Assembly: GCA_937770485.1 (NCBI GenBank)
Contig: CALJHX010000001.1
Coordinates: 1-62,523, forward strand
Source: an uncultured Verrucomicrobiae bacterium
Lineage (GTDB): Bacteria; Verrucomicrobiota; Verrucomicrobiia; Limisphaerales; UBA1096
DNA length: 62,523 bases
Direction: 5' to 3'
Below are positions 39,466 to 47,088 of this stretch, piece after piece. The notes below the pieces were generated by a model. That model had not been told where the DNA came from. It made no database searches and worked only from the letters and a program-made list of their open reading frames with translations. The translations under genes and the position numbers were made by a program. Numbering within the stretch: the stretch's first letter is position 1; each line of letters opens with the position of its first letter.

Positions 39466-40348
39466 TTTTGTCCTGATCTAACCCATTAATGAAGGGGCTT
39501 TTTAGTTGTTTGATTAAACCCAATGGATAATTTCTATTTATTAACCCTAACTTCTCTACTTTTCTCATTTTTGGTAGATGCCAAGTTCCAAACAATAAGT
39601 CCCAAACTATCAAGTTATTACCAAAGTTTTTATTAGATTCTTTTATTATCTTCGAGTGATGCCAACGGTGTAATTCCGGCCCACTAATAATATAATTTAG
39701 TGGCCCTAAATAAATCTTAATATTGCAATGTTGGAAAAAGCCATTAACAGAGTAAAAAACAAAATAGAGAGCTAAAACATCTTGTGTGATACCTAGTATT
39801 ATAAATGGCAAAGCATCAAAAATAAATTGTATAGATTTCTCTAACGGATGAAACCGCCCGACATTCATTGAGTACAATTTATGAGGGGAATGATGTACTG
39901 CATGTAAACGCCATAAGGGTAACCATTCATGACTTAATCTATGCAGCCAATAACGAAAGAAATCTGCTATCAAAATCATTAGAATAGCTTGAGTTCCTAT
40001 TGGCCATTCTTTAGGCCAAAGGTTATTTAAAATGTAACCATTAGATTGAATAATATTGACTAATGCTATAATTGCTATAAAAGTCATTAACTTAACTAGT
40101 AAAACTTGAACTAAAACCATGTAAAATAAATCAACAAACCAGTCATTTTTTTTTGGTATCCACTCTACTCTGCATGGAACTAATCTCTCGAGCGCTATTA
40201 TGCTAACAAGTCCAAATAAAACGGCTATCCAAGTTGCCAAAGTGAGATGATAATCAAAATGAATTAGTACAATATGAAACGAGAAGCAGAGGCTTAGGAC
40301 GAGCGGGTAGGAAATATAAGGAACTATATTTTTTATTAAATTAGTCAT
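39458..40348 (-). CDS. Sterol desaturase / fatty acid hydroxylase-family membrane di-iron enzyme
   Basis: A 296-residue membrane enzyme with the histidine clusters of the di-iron hydroxylase superfamily: HRLSHE, HAVHHS and HRWHH, plus hydrophobic segments around them (LVLSLCFSFHIVLIHF, TFIAIIALVNII). Members hydroxylate or desaturate lipids or sterols using O2. First main gene of the operon; five bases upstream ends a 36-codon frame carrying the ankyrin-family start-module. AT-rich coding unlike the backbone. Confidence 0.88.
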   Translation of the reverse strand: MTNLIKNIVPYISYPLVLSLCFSFHIVLIHFDYHLTLATWIAVLFGLVSIIALERLVPCRVEWIPKKNDWFVDLFYMVLVQVLLVKLMTFIAIIALVNIIQSNGYILNNLWPKEWPIGTQAILMILIADFFRYWLHRLSHEWLPLWRLHAVHHSPHKLYSMNVGRFHPLEKSIQFIFDALPFIILGITQDVLALYFVFYSVNGFFQHCNIKIYLGPLNYIISGPELHRWHHSKIIKESNKNFGNNLIVWDLLFGTWHLPKMRKVEKLGLINRNYPLGLIKQLKSPFINGLDQDKSD

Positions 40349-40353
40349 TTTAT

Positions 40354-40464
40354 TTATTCTATATACCTTACACCTACACCAAAATCGTATCCGGCCCCTG
40401 ATTCCCCGTTACACTCCCCCACCAGAAACCCTGCTAGGATTGTTGTGAGTAGGAGGTGTTTCAT
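40354..40464 (-). CDS. Short leader ORF built on the ankyrin start-module
   Basis: On the minus strand a 36-codon frame begins MKHLLLTTI, as in the ankyrin lipoproteins, and continues LAGFLVGECNGESGAGYDFG before stopping 5 bp ahead of the hydroxylase ATG. The Cys sits one residue away from the usual lipobox place. The preceding plus-strand DNA (about 40428-40464) matches the constant module closely. It may be a decayed cassette start whose promoter and ribosome site now drive the lipid operon, or a tiny lipoprotein. Confidence 0.5.
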   Translation of the reverse strand: MKHLLLTTILAGFLVGECNGESGAGYDFGVGVRYIE

Positions 40465-40594
40465 TTTATCTTTCGTTCACTGTGCCCAACCAAGCGGAGG
40501 AATTCTAACAGTTTAAGTAGCAAACCGGGTCATTGATAAAATCAATGGTTGTATTGATTGAATCGATAGTCATCCCACCTGCACAACGAATGCT

Positions 40595-40885
40595 ATTGTT
40601 GTGATTTAGAGGTGTTTCATTTCAACATGACCTAGAAAGTTGAGAAGACAGTCCTATAATTATCACACGGCGTAAAGCTTCACCCCCCCCTTACCCCCTC
40701 GCACTCGGAAAAATAGTGGAATTAAATCTCTACATTTAATCTGCGTATATCTGCAATCTCATGCGTATTTTGGGTAATAAGAACAAACGAGGTGTAACAG
40801 CTAGAAATGCTTTAAGTTGCTTGTTATCAGGAAGAAATGATGGAGCCAGTGGTCGGGATTGAACCGACGACCTGCTGTTTACGAA
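40595..40885 (-). repeat. Left copy of the ~290-bp direct repeat, including a tRNA-Thr 3' fragment
   Basis: It matches 46790-47088 in the same orientation over nearly its whole length: the start-module end (ATTGTTGTGA...GTGTTTCAT), TCAACATGACCTAGAAAG, ATAATTATCACACGGCGTAA, a C-rich stretch, CTGCGTATATCTGCAATCTC, and 45 nt of tRNA-Thr (40841-40885) from CCA through T-arm and anticodon. Here the start-module is dead (MKHL then stop), and the tRNA is cut in the anticodon loop, continuing as GCCGATTACC. Confidence 0.85.
40841..40885 (-). pseudogene. Truncated tRNA-Thr, 3' half only
   Basis: Identical to the 3' 45 nt of the intact tRNA-Thr at 47044-47118 (anticodon CGT end, variable region, T-arm, acceptor 3' strand, CCA) and with no 5' half. 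This is the typical scar left at the far end of an element integrated into the 3' part of a tRNA gene. Confidence 0.85.
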
Positions 40886-41059
40886 GCCGATTACCATTTT
40901 TAAGGGTAGTTTTTCTAAAGCCTCTAATTTAGTCACTTAGAGTAGCTTAAATCTCACTTTTTCCAAGAACTTTCGGCGTTGAAATTGAGATTGGTCGACC
41001 TCATTTCAAAATTAAGTGCAATTTTTGTCATTTGGTTATCATTAATGTGAGTCTTTAAA

Positions 41060-41090
41060 TAACAAAAGCCCGCCACAATATGTAGCGGGC
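41060..41090 (-). terminator. Candidate minus-strand terminator
   Basis: GCCCGC (41068-41073) and GCGGGC (41085-41090) form a 6-bp stem with an 11-nt loop. Read on the minus strand it is followed by TTTTGTTATTT. No minus-strand gene lies directly upstream, so it may stop antisense transcription or belong to a lost gene. The rest of 40886-41193 holds no recognisable gene. Confidence 0.4.
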
Positions 41091-41193
41091 GGCCAAAGTT
41101 ATCTGTACCTTAGCTTTCGCCGCTAAAGCTGAATCCCAAAACCCCCTAGACATCTTCCCTCGGATTTGATTTAATTAATCTTTTAAATGAATT

Positions 41194-42474
41194 ATGAATA
41201 AACTTCTTGTTTTTACTTTCTTAACGGCTGTTATTTGCTCATCGACTTTAGGGCAGGAGTTGAAGCCGGGTGATGAAATTTGGTCATTTAGATTCGGAGG
41301 TAGCGATGTTTATTCCTCCCCAGCGGTAGGGAGCGATGGCACCATCTACGTTGGGTCTGACGACCACAACCTCTACGCGATCAACCCGGACGGCTCCAAG
41401 AAATGGGAATATGATACGGGAGAATGGGTAATGTCTTCTCCAACTATAGGGGGCGATGGCACCATCTACGTCGGGTCTTTCAGCGGTCACCTCCACGCAA
41501 TCAACCCGGACGGCTCCAGAAAATGGAGATTTAATGCGAGTGACGTTGTGTGGTCCACCCCAGCGATAGGGAGTGATGGCACCATCTACATCGGGTGTTG
41601 GAACAATGCGTTCTACGCAATCAAACCGGACGGCACTAGAAAATGGGCATATGGAACAGGAGGGTGGATTCTGTCTTCTCCAACTATAGGGAGCGATGGA
41701 ACGGTGTACGTCGCGTCTCGAGACAGTAAGCTCTACGCATTCAACCCTGACAGCGCCCGTAGAAAGAAATGGTCATTTGAAACGGGTTCTGATGTGATGT
41801 CCTCCCCAGCAATAGGGAGCGATGGTACAATCTACATCGCGTCTGATGACACTGATCTATATGCAATCAACCCGGACGGCTCCAAGGAGTGGTCGTTTAA
41901 TACGCGTGGTTGGGTGCGCGCTTCCCCATCGGTAGGTAGCGATGGGACCATCTACATTGGATCTGATGACAGTAGACTCTACGCAATCAACCCGGACGGC
42001 TCCAAGAAATGGGCATTCAAGACGGGAGATCAAATTCGTTCCTCCGCAGCGATAGACAGCGATGGTGTCATCTACGTTGGATCTAATGACAACAACCTCT
42101 ACGCAATCAACCCGGACGGTTCTAAGAAATGGGTATTCAAAACACGAGGTTCAGTGCCGTCCTCACCAACGATAGGGAGCGATGGGACAATCTACGTTGC
42201 TTCTGAGGACGGCTACCTCTACGCAATAAAAACATCAACCGATGATCCTGCGGAGGGGCAGCCGGCAGAGATTGCGATCGATACATATGCAGGTGTGATG
42301 ATTGAGGGAACTGTTGGTTCTAAATATCGAGTGGAATTCAAAAACAAGCTTGATGATGCCGCAAAGTGGATCGTAGGAGATGTGATTGACCTGCCTGAAA
42401 GTCCTTACCTTTGGGTAGACAGATTCAAACCAATACGAGGAACCCGATACTACAGGGTAGTACTGGTTGAATAA
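41194..42474 (+). CDS. Secreted PQQ-like eight-repeat beta-propeller protein
   Basis: Signal peptide MNKLLVFTFLTAVICSSTLGQ, then eight near-identical repeats of about 39-40 residues (SSPxIGSDGTIYVGS..LYAINPDGSKKW), which should close as an eight-bladed propeller of the PQQ-repeat type. The repetition is visible at DNA level too (period about 117-123 bp, e.g. GATGGCACCATCTACGT). The C-terminal tail (YRVEFKNKLDDAAKW, RYYRVVLVE) resembles the small beta domain often ending verrucomicrobial secreted proteins. No catalytic residues could be picked out; it may bind ligands or proteins. Confidence 0.85.
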   Translation: MNKLLVFTFLTAVICSSTLGQELKPGDEIWSFRFGGSDVYSSPAVGSDGTIYVGSDDHNLYAINPDGSKKWEYDTGEWVMSSPTIGGDGTIYVGSFSGHLHAINPDGSRKWRFNASDVVWSTPAIGSDGTIYIGCWNNAFYAIKPDGTRKWAYGTGGWILSSPTIGSDGTVYVASRDSKLYAFNPDSARRKKWSFETGSDVMSSPAIGSDGTIYIASDDTDLYAINPDGSKEWSFNTRGWVRASPSVGSDGTIYIGSDDSRLYAINPDGSKKWAFKTGDQIRSSAAIDSDGVIYVGSNDNNLYAINPDGSKKWVFKTRGSVPSSPTIGSDGTIYVASEDGYLYAIKTSTDDPAEGQPAEIAIDTYAGVMIEGTVGSKYRVEFKNKLDDAAKWIVGDVIDLPESPYLWVDRFKPIRGTRYYRVVLVE

Positions 42475-42947
42475 CGAAAGGTCAATCTGAGCTTGGCGAA
42501 GTCCAAGGCACCGGAAGCTCTGTTAAGTTTCCTGATCCCCGCTTACCTTTTGTTCCTTTTTAAAGCAATTACTTTCGGGTGAAGTTGGTGGAGTAATCGG
42601 CGTTCCCACAATCTGCTGAATTAAATCGCTTGTTCCCAAAGGCAAATTGTAGAGAATGCCCGCCCTACGTTCGGCATTCGGCCGACACATATCCACGGAT
42701 GGGCGAATGGCGCAGTGGTAGCGCAGCGGTTTTACACAATCCTGAGTAGCCCGTTTTCGTCCATACAGTTCACTTTTCTATCATCTCACTTTTTAACCCC
42801 AGCTATTTATTAATGTTTTTGCAGTGCCAATTGCACCGAAATTGCACCAGATAATTATCATAACTTTCATTTGATAAAAAACTCCCAGCCGGGGCATAAA
42901 TTTTATTTTTTAAATTTGGCCAGATTTGGCAGGGAGCTTTCGGCGCT
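42475..42947. other. Intergenic region with a degenerate tRNA
   Basis: This 470-bp gap holds the tRNA-Val-like remnant at 42701-42763 and otherwise no recognisable gene. Short repeats AATTGCACC occur around 42824-42848. Confidence 0.4.
42701..42763 (+). pseudogene. Degenerate tRNA-Val (UAC-like), internal deletion
   Basis: The 5' half (GGGCGAATGGCGCAGTGGTA, then GCGCAGCGGTTTTACAC) is a good acceptor, D-arm and anticodon segment with TAC in the loop. The 3' end TTCGTCCA pairs with the acceptor. The 3' anticodon strand and most of the T-arm are missing, and only about 63 nt remain. It is likely a non-functional remnant, possibly another integration scar. Confidence 0.6.
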
Positions 42948-43403
42948 TTATTTCCCTTCAGCTTTCAATTCTTCACCCGTCTTGCCGCCGTGTTTGCGGA
43001 GGAGGTCGGCGGTTTCGGTTCGATTTAACTGGATGGCATTATCTAGCGGTGTTTTGTTTTCAAAATCTTTCGCATTCACATTAGCACCTGCCACAATTAA
43101 CAGTTCGATTATATCCTTTTGTCCCGTTTTAGCTGCAGCATGCAAAGGAGTTCGTTCCCACTTAGCGTTCGCATTCACATCCGCACCTTTATCAATTAAC
43201 AGTTCAGCGACTTCCTTTTGACCGTTTTCAGCCGCAAAGTGCAATGGAGTCTCCATGAATTTAGTCTTTGTATTCACATCCGCACCCGCAGGCAAGAGCT
43301 TTTTAACTTCCTCGATTTGCCCTTCTTCAGCAGCTTCGTAAATCGACGTTCCACACCCCACCAGCACCACGGCTGCGATTGTTGTGATTAGTATGTGTTT
43401 CAT
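42948..43403 (-). CDS. Ankyrin-repeat lipoprotein (cassette family)
   Basis: 151 residues: start-module MKHILITTIAAVVLVGC (lipobox LVGC), then three to four ankyrin repeats (TPLHFAAENGQKEVAELLIDKGADVNANAK and so on) and the constant LLRKHGGKTGEELKAEGK. No linker between Cys and repeats, unlike the 26241 gene. The start is preceded by about 90 bp of AT-rich DNA and then the orphan end-module at 43488-43606, so it follows a lost family member in tandem. Confidence 0.87.
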   Translation of the reverse strand: MKHILITTIAAVVLVGCGTSIYEAAEEGQIEEVKKLLPAGADVNTKTKFMETPLHFAAENGQKEVAELLIDKGADVNANAKWERTPLHAAAKTGQKDIIELLIVAGANVNAKDFENKTPLDNAIQLNRTETADLLRKHGGKTGEELKAEGK

Positions 43404-43487
43404 TTATTAAACGGAATCTCAGTTCCAATACTACTACGTTACATCGCCAAATTTATTCCCTAAGAAAATCGTGCTTATTGCCCCAAC

Positions 43488-43606
43488 CCCAGTTTTCAAG
43501 GCGTTTTAACTGTTGCCGCAGAGATGGGTTGGCTACTTCCCTTCAGCTTTCAATTCTTCACCCGTCTTGCCGCCGTGTTTGCGGAGGAGGTCGGCTGTTT
43601 CGGTTT
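43488..43606 (-). repeat. Orphan ankyrin end-module with 3' flank
   Basis: The plus strand reads TTTTCAAGGCGTTTTAACTG, then CCCTTCAGCTTTCAATTC and GTCTTGCCGCCGTGTTTGCG, nearly identical to the end of the gene at 42948 and its relatives, plus the flank seen at 26190 and 26968. No open frame enters it from the right, so it is a body-less cassette end. Confidence 0.8.
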
Positions 43607-43720
43607 ATTGCTGTCACATGACGGCCCTAACTTACAGCTTCATGGTATGATATTATTTACTTTGACTGCTTGACATTTTTTATTTCAATACGTATTTTGA
43701 TTTTTCAAAGCAATTTTATT

Positions 43721-44101
43721 ATGAGTTTTACTGAAAGTATTGGGACGTGTTTTCGCAAGTACGTAGATGTTAATGGAAGAGGTTCTCGGTCGGAGTTCTG
43801 GTATTTCCAGCTTTTTCTTATCGTACTAGGTACAATAGCGGGATGGGTAGATTCAGCTGTTTTTGGGACTGGATTAGGCGATACGGGTATGGTTTCTACC
43901 GTGATTATGCTGGGAACACTCTTGCCCTCTATATGCGCTATCGTTCGCAGGTTGCATGATGTGAATAAAAGCGGTTGGTGGATTCTAATAATGTTTACCT
44001 GTATCGGAATAATTCCCTTAATTATTTGGTGGGCTACCAAGGGCACCTCAGGTTCAAATGAACATGGTGACGACCCTTTGGCGGCAGCTCAATCTGGTTA
44101 G
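43721..44101 (+). CDS. DUF805 membrane protein
   Basis: Start at 43721 (MSFTESIGTCFRKYVDVNGRGSRSE), the usual beginning for DUF805; the frame extends 17 residues upstream. 126 residues with three or four transmembrane helices, GRGSRSEFWYF near the N-terminus and RRLHDVNKSGWW, the family hallmark, near the middle. Function unknown. It is the only plus-strand gene inside the otherwise minus-strand ankyrin region, inserted between two orphan end-modules. Confidence 0.85.
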   Translation: MSFTESIGTCFRKYVDVNGRGSRSEFWYFQLFLIVLGTIAGWVDSAVFGTGLGDTGMVSTVIMLGTLLPSICAIVRRLHDVNKSGWWILIMFTCIGIIPLIIWWATKGTSGSNEHGDDPLAAAQSG

Positions 44102-44125
44102 AAGCAGTTTTATCCTGCAAGCTGT

Positions 44126-44200
44126 TTCCCTTCAGCTTTCAATTCATCACCCGTCTTGCCGCCGTGTTTACGGAGGAGGTCGGCGATTTTGGTTTGTTGC
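44126..44200 (-). repeat. Orphan ankyrin end-module
   Basis: CCCTTCAGCTTTCAATTCAT, then CACCCGTCTTGCCGCCGTGT and TTACGGAGGAGGTCGGCGAT on the plus strand. On the minus strand it encodes DLLRKHGGKTGDELKAEG, without a gene in front. It begins directly after the DUF805 stop and precedes the gene ending at 44237. Confidence 0.75.
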
Positions 44201-44236
44201 GAAGTTTTGGCATCAAATAGGGTTTTCTAACCGAGC

Positions 44237-45136
44237 TTATTCTTCGAGTTCACTTTCAAATCTGCGACGGATCTCTTTTAGCGATCCCAGCGTGAGGGAA
44301 AATTCGTAATCGATAATTTTCCCTTGCTGCAGGCGAAGTGTCTGTATCGGCGCAACGTACGAGCAGGCCGAGCCATGCGGACCTGATTGCCCGTTACCCT
44401 TGAATCGATAACAAGTGAATTGTGATGTACCAGGTGTATGGATACCAATTCCCCAATCTTTTTCGTCGACATAGGCTATCCAGTCTTCGGAAGTTTTACC
44501 CCGTTCATTAGGCCATCCCGGAATGCGACGAACTAGTTTTCCTTGATGAGCATAGATCAGGTTCTTAAGTACGGCGTCGACGAAAACCGCCGGCATTTCT
44601 TGATGTCGAGCCAAATGGTGCTCCTTGCCCTTGTACGTCATTTTGGATCGTACATTCGCAAGAGAACCCTCAAGAGTTATCCACTGCTCCATGATGGCCT
44701 CGGGGCAGGAGTTGCCGTTGGCCCAGTGCCTCGGTTCAATCTTGGCATAGAGGCTGTCTTTGTCCTTGTTGATGCGCAATTCCAACACGCGTGCGTCTTT
44801 TCCTTGCCAACTGCCACCTTGGATGGGGTTATATCGCCACTGCTTCCCATTCCAATTAGAGCCGTCGAGGTCACCGTAATAGGACTGCTGAATGAAACGT
44901 CCGTGGTCGTAGTGATTTAACACATTACGCTTCGTTTTTGAGTCTCCAAAGAAACCTATGCAGGCGCCACGCGACTTGTTGACTCCAATGCGAATCAGTC
45001 CGTTATCAAGGTATTCCCATTCGCCCTTTGTGGATTTCGTTGGAGAGCTAGAGTCTTTTCCTGTAACCCCGAACACATTAAACTCTCCATTACCTACAGC
45101 CACCACAGCTGCGATTGTGATTAGTAGTTGTTTCAT
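44237..45136 (-). CDS. Secreted protein of unknown family carrying the ankyrin-family start-module
   Basis: 299 residues. It begins MKQLLITIAAVVAVGNGEF, clearly the same start-module as the ankyrin lipoproteins, but the lipobox Cys is replaced (VGNGE), so it should be secreted rather than lipidated. The rest has no ankyrin repeats: EYLDNGLIRIGVNKSRGACIGFF, WITLEGSLANVRSKMTYKG and LTLGSLKEIRRRFE suggest a beta-sandwich like those accompanying carbohydrate-active enzymes. I cannot name it. Its start overlaps the previous gene stop (ATGA), making it the last gene of the five-gene operon. Confidence 0.7.
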   Translation of the reverse strand: MKQLLITIAAVVAVGNGEFNVFGVTGKDSSSPTKSTKGEWEYLDNGLIRIGVNKSRGACIGFFGDSKTKRNVLNHYDHGRFIQQSYYGDLDGSNWNGKQWRYNPIQGGSWQGKDARVLELRINKDKDSLYAKIEPRHWANGNSCPEAIMEQWITLEGSLANVRSKMTYKGKEHHLARHQEMPAVFVDAVLKNLIYAHQGKLVRRIPGWPNERGKTSEDWIAYVDEKDWGIGIHTPGTSQFTCYRFKGNGQSGPHGSACSYVAPIQTLRLQQGKIIDYEFSLTLGSLKEIRRRFESELEE

Positions 45137-45528
45137 TTGCCTTCAGCTTTCAATTCTTCACTCGTTTTGCCGCCATGTTTGCGGAGGAGGGCAGCGATTT
45201 CACCGTGATTTTTTTCTATGGCAATATCCAAAAGTGTTAATTGATTTTCGTTGGTTATGTTTGGGTCAGATTTCGCTTTAAGGTATCCGCTTACCATTTT
45301 CATATTCCCATTCGCACACGCTTGGTCAATCGGTTCCAATCCTGCATTAAAAACAGTATTCATGAACCACATTACAATCCTGTCACTCCATTTCGGATTG
45401 AGCGCGTGAGATATAAATAAGATTGAGCCCGCTAATGTCAGCCATGAGAACCACTCTTTGACTCCAATTTCATAAAAAGCAAACAAGCCAAGCACTCCTA
45501 AAAAAACACATGCAAATCTTAATATCAT
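45133..45528 (-). CDS. Membrane-anchored short ankyrin protein (cassette family)
   Basis: 131 residues: two N-terminal transmembrane segments (FACVFLGVLGLFAFYEIGV, WLTLAGSILFISHAL) instead of the lipoprotein start, then two weak ankyrin units (DQACANGNMKMVSGYLKAKSDPN, TLLDIAIEKNHGEIAALLRKHGG) and the constant tail SEELKAEGK. Its ATG overlaps the upstream stop (TAATG). It shows that the end-module can join a different front. Confidence 0.75.
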   Translation of the reverse strand: MILRFACVFLGVLGLFAFYEIGVKEWFSWLTLAGSILFISHALNPKWSDRIVMWFMNTVFNAGLEPIDQACANGNMKMVSGYLKAKSDPNITNENQLTLLDIAIEKNHGEIAALLRKHGGKTSEELKAEGK

Positions 45529-45857
45529 TACTTCCCTTCAGCTTTCAATTCTTCACCCGTCTTGCCACCGTGTCTGCGGAGTAGGTCGACTGTTTTGGTG
45601 TCTTTGTTAAAAATGGCCCAATCTAGCGGTGTGTATCCATTCACATCCTTTGCATTCACATCCGCACCAGCAGCAATGTGCTGTTTGACTACGTCAAGAT
45701 TTTTTTGCATGGCAGCCTCGTGAATTAAGATGTCTGGTGCTTCGACTGTCGGCGGCTCTGCTTGCTGTATTGGAATGGCTTTTGTTTTTTGTAGCTCCTT
45801 TGGAACACACCCCACAACCAGCACGGCTGCGATTGTTGTGAGTAGGAGGTGTTTCAT
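45528..45857 (-). CDS. Short ankyrin lipoprotein (cassette family)
   Basis: 109 residues: MKHLLLTTIAAVLVVGC start-module, a linker (KELQKTKAIPIQQAEPPTVEAP) like the 26241 gene, two ankyrin repeats (LIHEAAMQKNLDVVKQHIAAGADVNAKD, YTPLDWAIFNKDTKTVDLLRRHGG) and the constant TGEELKAEGK. Overlaps the genes on both sides by one to four bases. Confidence 0.85.
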   Translation of the reverse strand: MKHLLLTTIAAVLVVGCVPKELQKTKAIPIQQAEPPTVEAPDILIHEAAMQKNLDVVKQHIAAGADVNAKDVNGYTPLDWAIFNKDTKTVDLLRRHGGKTGEELKAEGK

Positions 45858-46069
45858 TTGCGTTTGTTTTTTGATTTGTTTTTAAATTTGTACGTATCCC
45901 AATCAATTCCATAATCAAACCAAATTAACGAAGCTGTGAACCCTATAAAAATAACTCCACCTATATTACCTAAGTCATCATTAGTCAGCTCAGGGAAGCC
46001 CCATTTAATTCCATAAGTAATCCCAACGATGACCCCTAAAGTAGAAAATGCTAAAAGATATAGTCTCAT
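45854..46069 (-). CDS. Small membrane protein in the ankyrin operon
   Basis: 71 residues, MRLYLLAFSTLGVIVGITYG, with two transmembrane helices and a basic tail (YKFKNKSKNKRK). It starts 4 bp after the 246-residue ankyrin gene and overlaps the next start by ATGA. No known family recognised; it may serve as an envelope partner of the lipoproteins. Confidence 0.6.
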   Translation of the reverse strand: MRLYLLAFSTLGVIVGITYGIKWGFPELTNDDLGNIGGVIFIGFTASLIWFDYGIDWDTYKFKNKSKNKRK

Positions 46070-46073
46070 AGTT

Positions 46074-46814
46074 TCATTTCCCTTCAGCTTTCAACTCTGC
46101 ACCCGTCTTGCCGCCGTGTTTGCGGAGGAGGTCCGTGGTTTCGGGATGCTTTAACTGGATAGCGACATCTAGTGGCGTGCCACCAATATGATCCTTTGCA
46201 TTCACATCAGCATTAGCATCGATAAGTAGTTCGACGATTTCCTTGTAATTCCCGCCAGTCGCAAAATGCAACGGAGTCCCTCCTCTCTTATCATTCGCAT
46301 TCACATCCGCACCTTTGGCGATGAGTAGATCAGCGATTTTCTTGCTACCAGAACGAGCCGCCTCATGCAAAGGAGTCCTACTAACCGAAACTTTTAGATT
46401 CACATCCGTGCCAGCAGGCAAGAACTTCTTTACTGCTTCGATGTTGTGGTTTTTGACAGCATCAAGCAGTGCTTTCAGTTCCTTCTTGGTCTTGCCACCA
46501 TGTTTGCGGAGGAGGTCGGCGATTTCGGTATGTTTATCCTTGATGGCCGAATCTAGCGGTGTGTCGCCTCTGTCAGCCTTCGCATTCACATCCGCACCTT
46601 TGGCGATCAACAGTTCGGCGATTTCCTTGTTTCCCGTAAAATGCAGAGCAGTCCATCCATACCTATTCGGCGCATTCACATCCGCACCATCAGCAATGGC
46701 TTGCTTGGCGGCTTCAATGTTTATGTCTTTGACAGCTTGGAACAGCGCACCACGTGGATTCCCACACCCCACAACCAGCACGGCTGCGATTGTTGTGAGT
46801 AGGAGGTGTTTCAT
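46074..46814 (-). CDS. Ankyrin-repeat lipoprotein, first gene of the five-gene operon
   Basis: 246 residues: MKHLLLTTIAAVLVVGC, a first block of ankyrin repeats ending in an internal end-module (DLLRKHGGKTKKELKALLDAV), then a second block ending LLRKHGGKTGAELKAEGK. The two-block build resembles the 33571 gene. Its start-module lies inside the right copy of the 290-bp repeat that ends in tRNA-Thr. It leads a chain of five overlapping or near-touching genes down to 44237. Confidence 0.88.
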   Translation of the reverse strand: MKHLLLTTIAAVLVVGCGNPRGALFQAVKDINIEAAKQAIADGADVNAPNRYGWTALHFTGNKEIAELLIAKGADVNAKADRGDTPLDSAIKDKHTEIADLLRKHGGKTKKELKALLDAVKNHNIEAVKKFLPAGTDVNLKVSVSRTPLHEAARSGSKKIADLLIAKGADVNANDKRGGTPLHFATGGNYKEIVELLIDANADVNAKDHIGGTPLDVAIQLKHPETTDLLRKHGGKTGAELKAEGK

Positions 46815-47088
46815 TTCAACATGACCTAGAAAGTTGAGAAGAAGCTCCTATAATTATCACACGGCGTAAAGCGCTTTCCCCCCCTTACCCCCCCCCTCGA
46901 AAAATAGTGGAATTTTAGACGCAACATTTACGCAACATATTTTCTGCGTATATCTGCAATCTCATGCGTATTTTGGGTAATAAGAACAAACGAGGTGCAA
47001 CAGCTAGAAATGCTTTAAGTTGCTTGTTATCAGGAAGAAATGATGGAGCCAGTGGTCGGGATTGAACCGACGACCTGCTGTTTACGAA
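46790..47088 (-). repeat. Right copy of the ~290-bp direct repeat, ending inside tRNA-Thr
   Basis: Matches 40595-40885 (same orientation), with small indels in a C-rich tract near 46880 and an extra ACGCAACATTTACGCAAC-type stretch near 46918-46940. It spans from the live start-module of the 46074 gene through noncoding DNA to the anticodon loop of the intact tRNA-Thr. Confidence 0.85.

Noticed and set aside
41290..42230. Possible CRISPR-like periodic repeats
   Set aside because: The periodicity of about 120 bp is in frame and encodes propeller blades; there are no short repeats with unique spacers and no cas genes.
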